Shown: positions 1 to 6,917 of the stretch, piece after piece | How positions within the stretch are numbered: the stretch's first letter is position 1 | Layout of the letters: each line of letters starts with the position of its first letter | Assembly (NCBI GenBank): GCA_021850745.1 | Contig: JAJZKX010000021.1 | Span: 1-13,525 of the forward strand | Origin: Thermoplasmata archaeon | GTDB lineage: Archaea; Thermoplasmatota; Thermoplasmata; Thermoplasmatales; Thermoplasmataceae | Direction of reading: 5' to 3' | DNA: 13,525 nt | Notes under the pieces: model-generated | Databases searched by the model: none | Seen by the model: the letters and a program-made list of their open reading frames with translations, nothing else | Told to the model about the DNA's origin: nothing | Program-made: the position numbers and the translations under genes

Positions 1-588
1 ATAAGTTTCCATCTTTTGTGCGGAATTAGCTATCTGGTCCCTGTGTATTTCTGTGGAACTCCTCTCCACGTTAGTGTAAAGTAGAAGCAACGAATCCTCT
101 ATCCTCTTAAAGTTACTGTCATGAGATATTGCGCCCGTCATGTCGACGCTCCCATCTCTCATGAACTTCATCAGGTTTATGCCGCCATATGCGGCAATGT
201 ATTGGTCCTGTTTCCCCCCCTCTTCCCTGAGTATATCCCTTTCGATCTTAACCGCTTCTCTGGCTAGCTCGTTAGAATTGACAAATTCACCTTTGTAACT
301 GTGAAGTGCATGGAGGAGCCCCACTAGGAAGGAACTGCTTGAGCCCAGCCCTGTTCCTTTTGACGGGATGTCGGATATGCTCACTATCTCTATCCCCTTC
401 TCTATGCCAAGATACCTCAGCGCCTCCCTTACGGAGGGGTGTTCTATGCTGTTGACGTGATCAACAATTTCAGTCTTTGAGTAACTCACCCTTATCTTGT
501 CGTCGAATTTCTTGTTGACGGTTACGTAAATATACTTATTTATGGCGGATGAAACGACTGCGCCATAATCCCTCTTCTCGTAGTAAAC
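1..588 (-). CDS. GHMP-family sugar kinase (heptose-7-phosphate kinase-like), partial, N-terminus missing
   Basis: The minus strand reads without a stop from position 678 to the window edge, so the C-terminus lies outside. The conserved part begins near 588 with VYYEKRDYGAVVSSAI, continues NKYIYVTVNKKFDD and reaches the GHMP ATP-binding motif KGTGLGSSSSF (about 327-360), then GGKQDQYIAAYGG. This matches archaeal and bacterial D-glycero-D-manno-heptose 7-phosphate kinase-like (HddA-type) proteins, which phosphorylate a sugar phosphate on the way to a nucleotide sugar for surface glycans. Members of this family normally begin with about 20 residues holding an 'R.SF.GGGTD.P' motif right before the FY/YY; here that segment is absent and the upstream in-frame sequence (589-678) is unrelated. 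No ATG, GTG or TTG lies in frame between the stop at 679-681 and the homologous region; the first in-frame start-like codon is a GTG at 487-489. It is therefore a 5'-truncated pseudogene, a junction product or an assembly chimera. The family call is firm; the exact substrate is inferred. Confidence 0.8.
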
Positions 589-817
589 TATACTTCTCTC
601 GTCAATAGGGACGCTGAATATCGTCGAAAGCTCAATAGTACTTCTCTTCCTGGTGTTCTTTATAAAAAATGTGACCCCTCAAGGGTTAACTGTGGTAATC
701 AATCGCCTCATTGGTTGCGTTCCTCCGGAATTGAAAGTTAGTCTTCTTGCAAAGTGTCTTGTGTCTTTTGCACAATTAATGCCCGGACCGGCAGGACCAA
801 TCGGGTGACCCAGCACT
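589..817. other. Gene-free junction between the kinase fragment and the 12-module surface gene; possible remnant
   Basis: No complete gene is seen. On the minus strand a GGAGGA-preceded ATG at 709-711 opens a frame of only ten codons that stops at 679-681; this frame is the one used by the kinase fragment. The stretch 781-817 is GC-rich and contains the perfect 9-base palindrome CCGGACCGG. A small inverted repeat, ACCC/GGGT around TTGAG (minus strand), lies at about 672-687 next to an A/T run. Direct repeats of AGAGAAGTA occur just before the point where kinase homology starts. These features could be the scar of an insertion or rearrangement, but no recognisable transposase is present. No T-rich terminator is seen after the surface gene. 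Confidence 0.4.
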
Positions 818-3800
818 CTATAACTTCCAAATTATCTTGTTCCCCCCATTTTTTCTCCTCATAAATACTACCACGATAGCCACAGCTGCTATTACCACTA
901 TAACAGCCGTTAGAATGATGTAAAAGCTATATCCGCTGGAAGGTGTTTTTGAAAATGCAAGGTTGACCACTATTTCTTTCCCACTGATAATCAGACTCCC
1001 TGTGCTTCCCGTTGCCTTGTATCCGTTTGGTAGATGTATTGAATAGGAATAACTTCCATTAGGAAGGTAAATCATAACTCCGGTGTTATTTGACTGGTAG
1101 GAGGAATTGCCTATTGTGACTGACCAGGGGAAAGTAGCTCCTGACACGACGAATTCTACTTTATACAACTGCAGTGTGAAAGAATTATATAGACTCCTGT
1201 TAAAGCCGCTTACCGTTACGTTTCCTGTGGTCCGACTTGGTCTCCAAGAGCTGTTTGCTGTTCCTATAGTGAATTCGTACGTGCCATTCGGCTCTTCAAA
1301 GATAATCCTATTGAATTGAGACTGCGCAGTGCTTCCTCCAATTTGAACGAACCAGCTGGTATTTGGTGGGAGACCTGTTTCGAAAAAGGCCAGAATATAC
1401 TCTTTCTCAGTGAACGGCAGTACTATTAATGAGTTTTTGTCATCTACCTTAACCGTCCCGGAATACTGCGTGAGGACGTAACCCGGAACTGGCAAGATCG
1501 TGTAATTATAAATACCGTTTGATTCCTCGAATGTTATGCTGCCTGCTGACGAATTTTTGACTGTTCCGTTGAATTCCACTGACCACATGGTTCCAGGTGG
1601 CAGGCCTGACTCGACAAATGTGACGTTGTATGTTACCAGAATAGAAAACACTATGCTTATCACAACGGCGGAACCGCTCACAGACAAATGCCCTGACGGA
1701 GGGGAGGATGTGAATTGCGTTACATTGCCTACCACATATGAATAGGACCCGTTCTGCTCTTCAAACACTATCGAATCGTTTGATGAGTATTTCGTACTCC
1801 CGCTAAGGGTGACTGACCAGGAAGTATTCAGAGGAAGACCTGATTCCTTAAAGGTTACAGAATATTCCAAAGGCTCGAAGATAATCGACTCTTTAGACGC
1901 AACTCCATTCACCTGGATGATCCCCGAGTAGGGGGATGCAGAGAATCCTTGGTAAATGCCCACTTTATACGTGTAGGAACCGTTTGGCTCCAGGAAGGAA
2001 ATAGAGTCTGTTGTGGAATTTTTAAGGATACCATTTAGGGTGACATTCCACATTGAGTCCGAAGGGAGGCCCGATTCTGTGAACATTATCTGATACCTTA
2101 TCAGAGTAAAGGTTATCGATTCCTGGATGGCAGCCCCATTCAATTTTAGCGATCCCGTGTACGGAGAAGAAGAGTATCCTTGGTATACCCCCACCGTGTA
2201 CGAATATGTTCCATTTGGTTCATTGAAAAGAATTGATGGGGATGTCGAGGATTCCATCGTTCCGTTGAAGGTGACGTTCCACGTGGACCCTAGAGGGAGA
2301 CCTGATTCTGTGAACGTAACCTTGAAAGTACCTTCATTGAATGTTATTACCTCCGTCACATCGCTCCCATTCACCGTGAACAGCGACACAGAAGGGGATG
2401 GGGCGTACAGCTTGTTTCCAGTAGCAACTGAAAATGAGTAAGAACCATTAGGAAGGGAAATAGAGTAGGTTTTTTGAGCCGATGGTAATGGACCTGATGA
2501 TCGCTGCCCAGTGATATTCACAAACCAGTATCCAGAAGCCAGACCGGACTCTTTGAAGAATACGGAATATGTGAGCTGACTGAATGCTATAGTCTGGGTA
2601 ACTTGGTTTCCGTTCACTGTGATCGTTCCAGAGTATGGGCTTGCGGAATATCCTTGATATATACCTGTCGAGAATGGATAAGTACCATTGGGTTCATTGA
2701 ACACGATCGAGGATGAGGATGAAGATTGTTTGACCCCATTGAAGGTTACGTTCCATGTGGATCCTGGTGGGAGGCCTGATTCTGTGAAATTAACTGCGAA
2801 ATTGAGTTCAGAAAATGCTATCGAATTTGATATTGAACCACCATTCACTGTGAAGGCGCCGGAATATGAAGATGGGTAGTATGACTTGTTTCCGGTTGCT
2901 ATTGTGTATGAGTAAGAGCCGTTTGGCAGAGAAATGCTCATGACGGATGATACGGAGGATAACGATGGTTGACCTGTCACGTTAACGTACCATTTGGTTC
3001 CTGAGGGCAGACCAGATTCTATGAATTCAACGGAATACTTCACTTGTGTGAAAGTTACCGACTGGAGCACTGAATTTCCGTTGACATTTATTGTCCCTTT
3101 ATAGGGGGATGCAGAATACCCTTGGTATATGCCAACAATGAAAGAATAGGAACCGTTGATCTCTTGGAACGATATAGTGGGAGCTGAAGAACTCTTCAGC
3201 GACCCGCCTAGGGTTACGTTCCAAGCTGAAGTGCGATAGGGAAGACCGGTTTCGCTAAATGAAACGGTATAGGTTTTGATGAAAGTGATGTTTTCAGTTA
3301 AGTTCTTCCCATTTATGGTTATATTTCCGGAATTTGGGGAAGGAAGATAGTCAGACGTTGTGTTAACTGTGAATGCATAAGAACCGTTTGGTTCATTGAA
3401 CTTTATAAAAGAGGAGCTGGAAGAATTTGTTTTGCCACTTATATTGACTGACCAGAACGTTCCACCGGGTAAGCCAGACTCATCAAATGAGAGAGAGTAA
3501 ATTACTCTGGAGAAGGAAATGTTCTGATACACATTCCCAGACAGCACCGTCAGATTCCCCCTAAATGGTGAAGCCTTATAGCTTGGTATAATTTTAATGT
3601 AGTATGAATAAGAACCGGATGTCACACCGCTGAAAACTATCTGGTTGTTAGTGGATGATTTCTCGCTTGAGTTAGAGGTGATCACAGTGTTATTAAGGTA
3701 TACGGTCCAGTTATTTGCGGCCGGCAACCCTGATTCGTTGAATACCACATCGTAGGATGTTGCCAGGATCACTGTTGTACCTCTTCCTGCGGCCTGCACC

Positions 3801-3913
3801 TTAGAGGATGATTCTCCGGGAGACGTACCTCCCAAAACAATTAGAACTATGATGCCTAACACAACTATGAATGTGATCTTCCCTTTGAATCTCGTTATTC
3901 TGCCGATATTCAT
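818..3913 (-). CDS. Cell-surface repeat protein: 12 ESGLP beta-modules with C-terminal membrane anchor
   Basis: A 1031-residue exported protein. A basic start (RITRFKGK) is followed by a hydrophobic signal segment (about 13-28) ending before a Ser-rich stretch. Residues 52-987 are twelve tandem modules of 72-84 residues with the pattern Y.V.F.ESGLP.GT.W.V..NG...SS...I.F.EPNG[ST]Y.Y.V...QGY..SP.SG...VNG......I.F. The end (about 995-1017) is one long hydrophobic helix followed by MRRKNGG, so the protein is expected to be a type I surface protein with a short basic cytoplasmic tail. There is no catalytic domain; an adhesive or structural role is inferred. Ten of the twelve modules carry an N-G-[ST]-Y sequon, suggesting regular N-glycosylation. 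Modules 3+4 and 5+6 are copies of a two-module unit. The gene lies 78 bp after the thermopsin gene on the same strand and has its own TATA-like box, so it may be transcribed both from the operon and alone. Module 12 is divergent (VVSGATFPW). Confidence 0.9.
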   Translation of the reverse strand: MNIGRITRFKGKITFIVVLGIIVLIVLGGTSPGESSSKVQAAGRGTTVILATSYDVVFNESGLPAANNWTVYLNNTVITSNSSEKSSTNNQIVFSGVTSGSYSYYIKIIPSYKASPFRGNLTVLSGNVYQNISFSRVIYSLSFDESGLPGGTFWSVNISGKTNSSSSSFIKFNEPNGSYAFTVNTTSDYLPSPNSGNITINGKNLTENITFIKTYTVSFSETGLPYRTSAWNVTLGGSLKSSSAPTISFQEINGSYSFIVGIYQGYSASPYKGTINVNGNSVLQSVTFTQVKYSVEFIESGLPSGTKWYVNVTGQPSLSSVSSVMSISLPNGSYSYTIATGNKSYYPSSYSGAFTVNGGSISNSIAFSELNFAVNFTESGLPPGSTWNVTFNGVKQSSSSSSIVFNEPNGTYPFSTGIYQGYSASPYSGTITVNGNQVTQTIAFSQLTYSVFFKESGLASGYWFVNITGQRSSGPLPSAQKTYSISLPNGSYSFSVATGNKLYAPSPSVSLFTVNGSDVTEVITFNEGTFKVTFTESGLPLGSTWNVTFNGTMESSTSPSILFNEPNGTYSYTVGVYQGYSSSPYTGSLKLNGAAIQESITFTLIRYQIMFTESGLPSDSMWNVTLNGILKNSTTDSISFLEPNGSYTYKVGIYQGFSASPYSGIIQVNGVASKESIIFEPLEYSVTFKESGLPLNTSWSVTLSGSTKYSSNDSIVFEEQNGSYSYVVGNVTQFTSSPPSGHLSVSGSAVVISIVFSILVTYNVTFVESGLPPGTMWSVEFNGTVKNSSAGSITFEESNGIYNYTILPVPGYVLTQYSGTVKVDDKNSLIVLPFTEKEYILAFFETGLPPNTSWFVQIGGSTAQSQFNRIIFEEPNGTYEFTIGTANSSWRPSRTTGNVTVSGFNRSLYNSFTLQLYKVEFVVSGATFPWSVTIGNSSYQSNNTGVMIYLPNGSYSYSIHLPNGYKATGSTGSLIISGKEIVVNLAFSKTPSSGYSFYIILTAVIVVIAAVAIVVVFMRRKNGGNKIIWKL
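953..3760 (-). repeat. Twelve tandem coding repeats of about 230 bp
   Basis: The repeats encode residues 52-135, 137-212, 213-289, 291-368, 369-445, 447-525, 528-603, 604-680, 682-757, 759-834, 837-913 and 916-987. Module landmarks are ESGLP (or ETGLP), a Trp about seven residues later, EPNG[ST]Y and a final I.F strand. Similarity extends to the DNA: the ESGLP regions of modules 5 and 7 (near 2750-2790 and 2270-2310) differ at only scattered bases, which points to duplication or gene conversion within the array. The first and last modules are the most diverged. Confidence 0.9.
2339..3277 (-). repeat. Two-module higher-order duplication (modules 3+4 and 5+6)
   Basis: Units 2810-3277 (468 bp) and 2339-2809 (471 bp) each encode an odd module carrying GIYQGYSASPY followed by an even module carrying an N-[VI]-T-G-Q motif, SISLPNGSYS and ATGNK.Y.PS. 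Even modules 4 and 6 resemble each other more than their neighbours, and odd modules 3, 5, 7 and 8 share the YQG[YF]S.SPY motif. The array therefore grew partly by copying pairs. Module 7, just downstream (from 2332), restarts the odd type but is followed by another odd-type module rather than an even one. Confidence 0.75.
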
Positions 3914-3949
3914 AGCTCTATCCTTACTTTAGACTATGGTAATGCTAAC

Positions 3950-3963
3950 TTTAAATCTTTCTC
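3950..3963 (-). promoter_or_regulatory. Candidate archaeal promoter of the 12-module gene
   Basis: On the minus strand the sequence GAGAAAGA followed by TTTAAA (box at 3950-3955) fits a BRE plus TATA element. The expected start of transcription, about 25 bp downstream, falls near 3928 and gives a leader of about 15 bases containing AGGATAG before the ATG at 3911-3913. No experimental support; the box is less perfect than those at 11183 and 11360. Confidence 0.5.
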
Positions 3964-3974
3964 AATTCAATTCC

Positions 3975-3991
3975 ATTATAATAATAGAAAA
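3975..3991 (-). terminator. Possible weak T-rich terminator after the thermopsin gene
   Basis: Directly after the thermopsin TGA the sense strand reads TTTTCTATTATTATAAT. Archaeal termination often uses T-rich tracts, but this run is interrupted, so partial read-through into the 12-module gene is plausible. Confidence 0.3.
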
Positions 3992-6913
3992 TCAGAAGAA
4001 GATTTTGGAAAGAATTATCCTTCCAAATTTCTTCAAAACAAAAAACGAAAGAGTTGTTCCACCTCCTGCAGTTCCTGCGGCACCGATTGGAGCCATCGGG
4101 ATTACTCCAGGTGAGGCAGTTCCTGATAGAGTTGATATGAAGAGCACTGGCTGCACTACGCTCGAATTTTCAATGTCTATGGTACCAGATGAGGGGCTGG
4201 ATATGTATCCCGCTACACCATTTACCGTATATCCGTACACCCCGTTCTGCACTGTGAAGACTATTTCAGTGGAATTTGTAGCTTTCGTTACTCCGTTGAA
4301 CGTGACTGACCATACTGTCCCGGTTGGTAGACCCGTTTCTGAGAAAATGGCCGTATGTGCTATGCCGTTCACGTTAGGTGTAAATAAGATAGACTCCGAA
4401 GCATTTGCATTGTCCACAGTAACATTTCCGCTGGACGGGGTTGCATTGAACGCCCCGTAAAGCTCTATAGAATACACTGAAAATTTGTAAACACCATTGG
4501 GCTCCATAAATACTATCGTTGAATTTGTCGAGTTCTGCATGGTTCCGTTTAGGACGACTGTCCATGGTGACCCGGGAGGAAGCCCTGTTTCCGTGAATGT
4601 GACAGAATATTTAACCTGAGAGAATTCAACGTTAATATTCACGTTGGATCCGTCAACCACTACAGTACCAGCCTGAGGAGACGCTGTGTACCCTTCTACT
4701 GCTGATACGGCGTACTGATACGACCCGTCCACAGCCTGGAACACAATCTGTGAACCGTCTGAGGATTCGCTTCCTCCGTTGAACGTTACTGACCACGTGG
4801 TTTGGGAAGACAGACCGCTTTCACTGAAAACCACCAGGTATTGGGCAGCGCTGGTGAATGTTATTGAAATCTCAACCTTTTCGCCGCTAACAGTTACGGT
4901 GCCTGAAGCGGGAGTGACGGTGTAGCCGTGAACAGCATTAATCTTATAACTGTAGGTTCCATTTGTCTCAAGGAAGATTATGGAAGATGAAGAGCTTGAC
5001 TGGTTCACATTATTCAATACCACAGACCACTCTGTCCCGGATTGGAGTCCTGACTCCTCAAAGACAACCTGATACTCCTGAGTTGAGGTGAAGGAGACAG
5101 AGACTGCTACATTAGAACTGTCAACACTCACCTGTCCTGAGGATGGATTGGACGTGAAACCTGGTACTGGAGCGATGGAGAAGTTATACGTGCCATTTGG
5201 CTCAGAGAACGTTATTTCGGACCCAGACGAGGCACTCTCCGTTACCCCTCCAAGGGTCACAGACCAAGGTGTCCTCGCGGGAAGGCCGTTCTGAGTGAAA
5301 ACGACATTGAACGTTACAAGGGAGTACTCCACATGCACCGAAACCGAAGAACCGCTGACAGTGAAAGTCGAGGGTGCAGTTGTACGGTAACTTGCAAACG
5401 ACTGCGGTGTGAAAGTGTAGGTACCGTTTGGAAGGTAGAACGTAATATCTGGTGATGTGCTGGCAAGGGTTGTTGAACCAACCGTTATTGACCATGAAGT
5501 TCCGGAAGGAAGTCCAGATTCTCCAAAAGTGACTGAATAGAAATCATTCGCGTTCAGCTGTACCGAATCCCCCGACTGGACAAAAAAGAAGTGGGAAAAG
5601 ATTTCAGCACCGTTACTATTGTAGATTATTGCGTCATATCCGCCAGGGAAAACGGTTGCATTTACCATTCCACCAATGAAGCTTATGTTCATACCGTCAA
5701 GTGAAAGAGTTCCATCCTTGACTGGTGAAATTATGGATATCGAAGCAAGCTGGGAATAGTCGTAAGTCATGGAAAGCTTCCCGGTACTGCCACCCATGAC
5801 GACATTGCCTATTGAACTTCCTGGCTGTGGTGATCCCGCCACGTCAGTGACGTACTTCATTGATTCTGCGGTGTCGCTCCCGAAGTTGAATGCATTCGGG
5901 ACATACTGATAATTGTGACCGTTCCAGTACTGCAGGCTCATGGTTAGGTCAGTGGACGGCGTTGCACCTACATAGAGGCCGTCACCAGGTCCGCCGAGTA
6001 TGAGCTCTGAATCGTAATAGAGGCCTAGGGGGTTCATGTTGTATCCGTCCACTATGTACCTGTTGTACTGCGTCACATGCGTCGCGAATATGAAAACGGG
6101 ATTATCAAAGGTTACCCACCCGTACCCGTCATTATACTGGAAGATCACCTCAGGCATTGAAGAGCTCAGAGTAGAATTGACCCTGAGAAGAAGATTTGTG
6201 GGGTAGCTAATAGATACGTTGTTTCCCGGGAGGGTTGAGTTTGCAGATTCCAGGTATGCCCCCGTTCCAATGAATGTGCTTACAGTTCCGTTTCCTTTTA
6301 TAGTTGAGGGAAGCATACTTGCGTTAGGTGAGCTCATGTTCCAGACATTGTCCTCGAAGGAGACAAAGCCAGATGTAGAATTATTTTCAGGGGATATCGC
6401 AACAACGTCCTGTATCCAGTAATCATACACATGATAATTATTGCTGAATTTGAAATTGACGTTAAGCTGTGCAGTCATGCCAACATCTGACGCGAATTGC
6501 GATGGAACAGGCAGGAATATATTCCCAGAGCCGTTTACGACGTCATTTGCAAGTATGCCTGCGGCAGTTGAATTGATTCCAAGTCTGACGATGTGAATAC
6601 TCCCCAAGAAGCTGGAAGTGTTGTATTGATATGGCACCATACCAGATCCGACACCGAAATCAGCAATTCCCATTGGCGCTGGCTCACTTTTGTAGAACAG
6701 GTAGGGGTTAACTCCTGACTGATCAGAGGGCTGCAGCTGCAAAGGCATCTCAGCGTGCACTGGTGCTGCGCTAATGGCACCTGTTTGTTCCTGTGAAGTA
6801 ACTGCCCCTGTTATGGGGATGGAAACCGATACGGCCAACACTGAGACTATAAAAAAGACAAAGATCAATGCGTGGCCATTGCCAGTTATCCTGTTTTCTT
6901 TTCTTTTATTCAT
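3992..6913 (-). CDS. Thermopsin-family (peptidase A5) secreted acid protease with six ESGLP modules
   Basis: A 973-residue exported protein. A charged start (NKRKENR) precedes a hydrophobic signal segment at about 14-37. Residues 65-455 carry thermopsin landmarks: VNPYLFYKSEPAPMGIADFG (69-87), YNTSSFLGSIHI, YWIQDV (165-170), and VPNAFNFGSDTAE (338-350). Thermopsins are archaeal pepstatin-insensitive acid proteases whose catalytic residues are not well established, so activity cannot be checked from motifs. Six beta-modules follow at 457-531, 532-609, 612-687, 690-766, 767-846 and 852-926; three have the NGTY sequon. The C-terminus is unusual: a Gly/Ala/Pro-rich stretch (932-952) then LSFFVLKKFGRIILSKIFF, which is hydrophobic but broken by Lys and Arg and is not a clear membrane anchor. 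The start is fixed by a strong GGAGGT six bases upstream, located in the last codons of the S53 gene, so the two proteases are translated from one operon message. Confidence 0.92.
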   Translation of the reverse strand: MNKRKENRITGNGHALIFVFFIVSVLAVSVSIPITGAVTSQEQTGAISAAPVHAEMPLQLQPSDQSGVNPYLFYKSEPAPMGIADFGVGSGMVPYQYNTSSFLGSIHIVRLGINSTAAGILANDVVNGSGNIFLPVPSQFASDVGMTAQLNVNFKFSNNYHVYDYWIQDVVAISPENNSTSGFVSFEDNVWNMSSPNASMLPSTIKGNGTVSTFIGTGAYLESANSTLPGNNVSISYPTNLLLRVNSTLSSSMPEVIFQYNDGYGWVTFDNPVFIFATHVTQYNRYIVDGYNMNPLGLYYDSELILGGPGDGLYVGATPSTDLTMSLQYWNGHNYQYVPNAFNFGSDTAESMKYVTDVAGSPQPGSSIGNVVMGGSTGKLSMTYDYSQLASISIISPVKDGTLSLDGMNISFIGGMVNATVFPGGYDAIIYNSNGAEIFSHFFFVQSGDSVQLNANDFYSVTFGESGLPSGTSWSITVGSTTLASTSPDITFYLPNGTYTFTPQSFASYRTTAPSTFTVSGSSVSVHVEYSLVTFNVVFTQNGLPARTPWSVTLGGVTESASSGSEITFSEPNGTYNFSIAPVPGFTSNPSSGQVSVDSSNVAVSVSFTSTQEYQVVFEESGLQSGTEWSVVLNNVNQSSSSSSIIFLETNGTYSYKINAVHGYTVTPASGTVTVSGEKVEISITFTSAAQYLVVFSESGLSSQTTWSVTFNGGSESSDGSQIVFQAVDGSYQYAVSAVEGYTASPQAGTVVVDGSNVNINVEFSQVKYSVTFTETGLPPGSPWTVVLNGTMQNSTNSTIVFMEPNGVYKFSVYSIELYGAFNATPSSGNVTVDNANASESILFTPNVNGIAHTAIFSETGLPTGTVWSVTFNGVTKATNSTEIVFTVQNGVYGYTVNGVAGYISSPSSGTIDIENSSVVQPVLFISTLSGTASPGVIPMAPIGAAGTAGGGTTLSFFVLKKFGRIILSKIFF
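4136..5545 (-). repeat. Six tandem ESGLP-module coding repeats in the thermopsin gene
   Basis: The six modules use the same pattern as in the downstream 12-module gene but are more diverged from each other: ESGLP is changed to QNGLP (module 2), ESGLQ (3) and ESGLS (4). The tyrosine motif varies between NGTY, DGSY and NGVY. They form a C-terminal half appended to the protease domain. Confidence 0.88.
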
Positions 6914-6917
6914 TTTT

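Noticed and set aside
679..770. The in-frame NSGGTQP upstream as the missing GGGTD motif of the kinase
   Set aside because: It lies some 45 codons too far from the YYEKRDYG segment, a stop codon intervenes, and only GGT matches.
589..817. tRNA or other structured RNA gene
   Set aside because: No cloverleaf, T-loop or A-box/B-box signals could be found; the palindromes are short.
953..3760. CRISPR array or simple tandem DNA repeat
   Set aside because: The repeat unit is about 230 bp, in frame, and encodes a conserved protein module; there are no short identical repeats with unique spacers.
3936..4460. Plus-strand open frame of 174 codons over the thermopsin C-terminus
   Set aside because: Antisense to a well supported gene; its sequence is the mirror of the beta-repeats, with no promoter or family resemblance. 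The many other plus-strand frames over 1107-10330 were rejected for the same reason.
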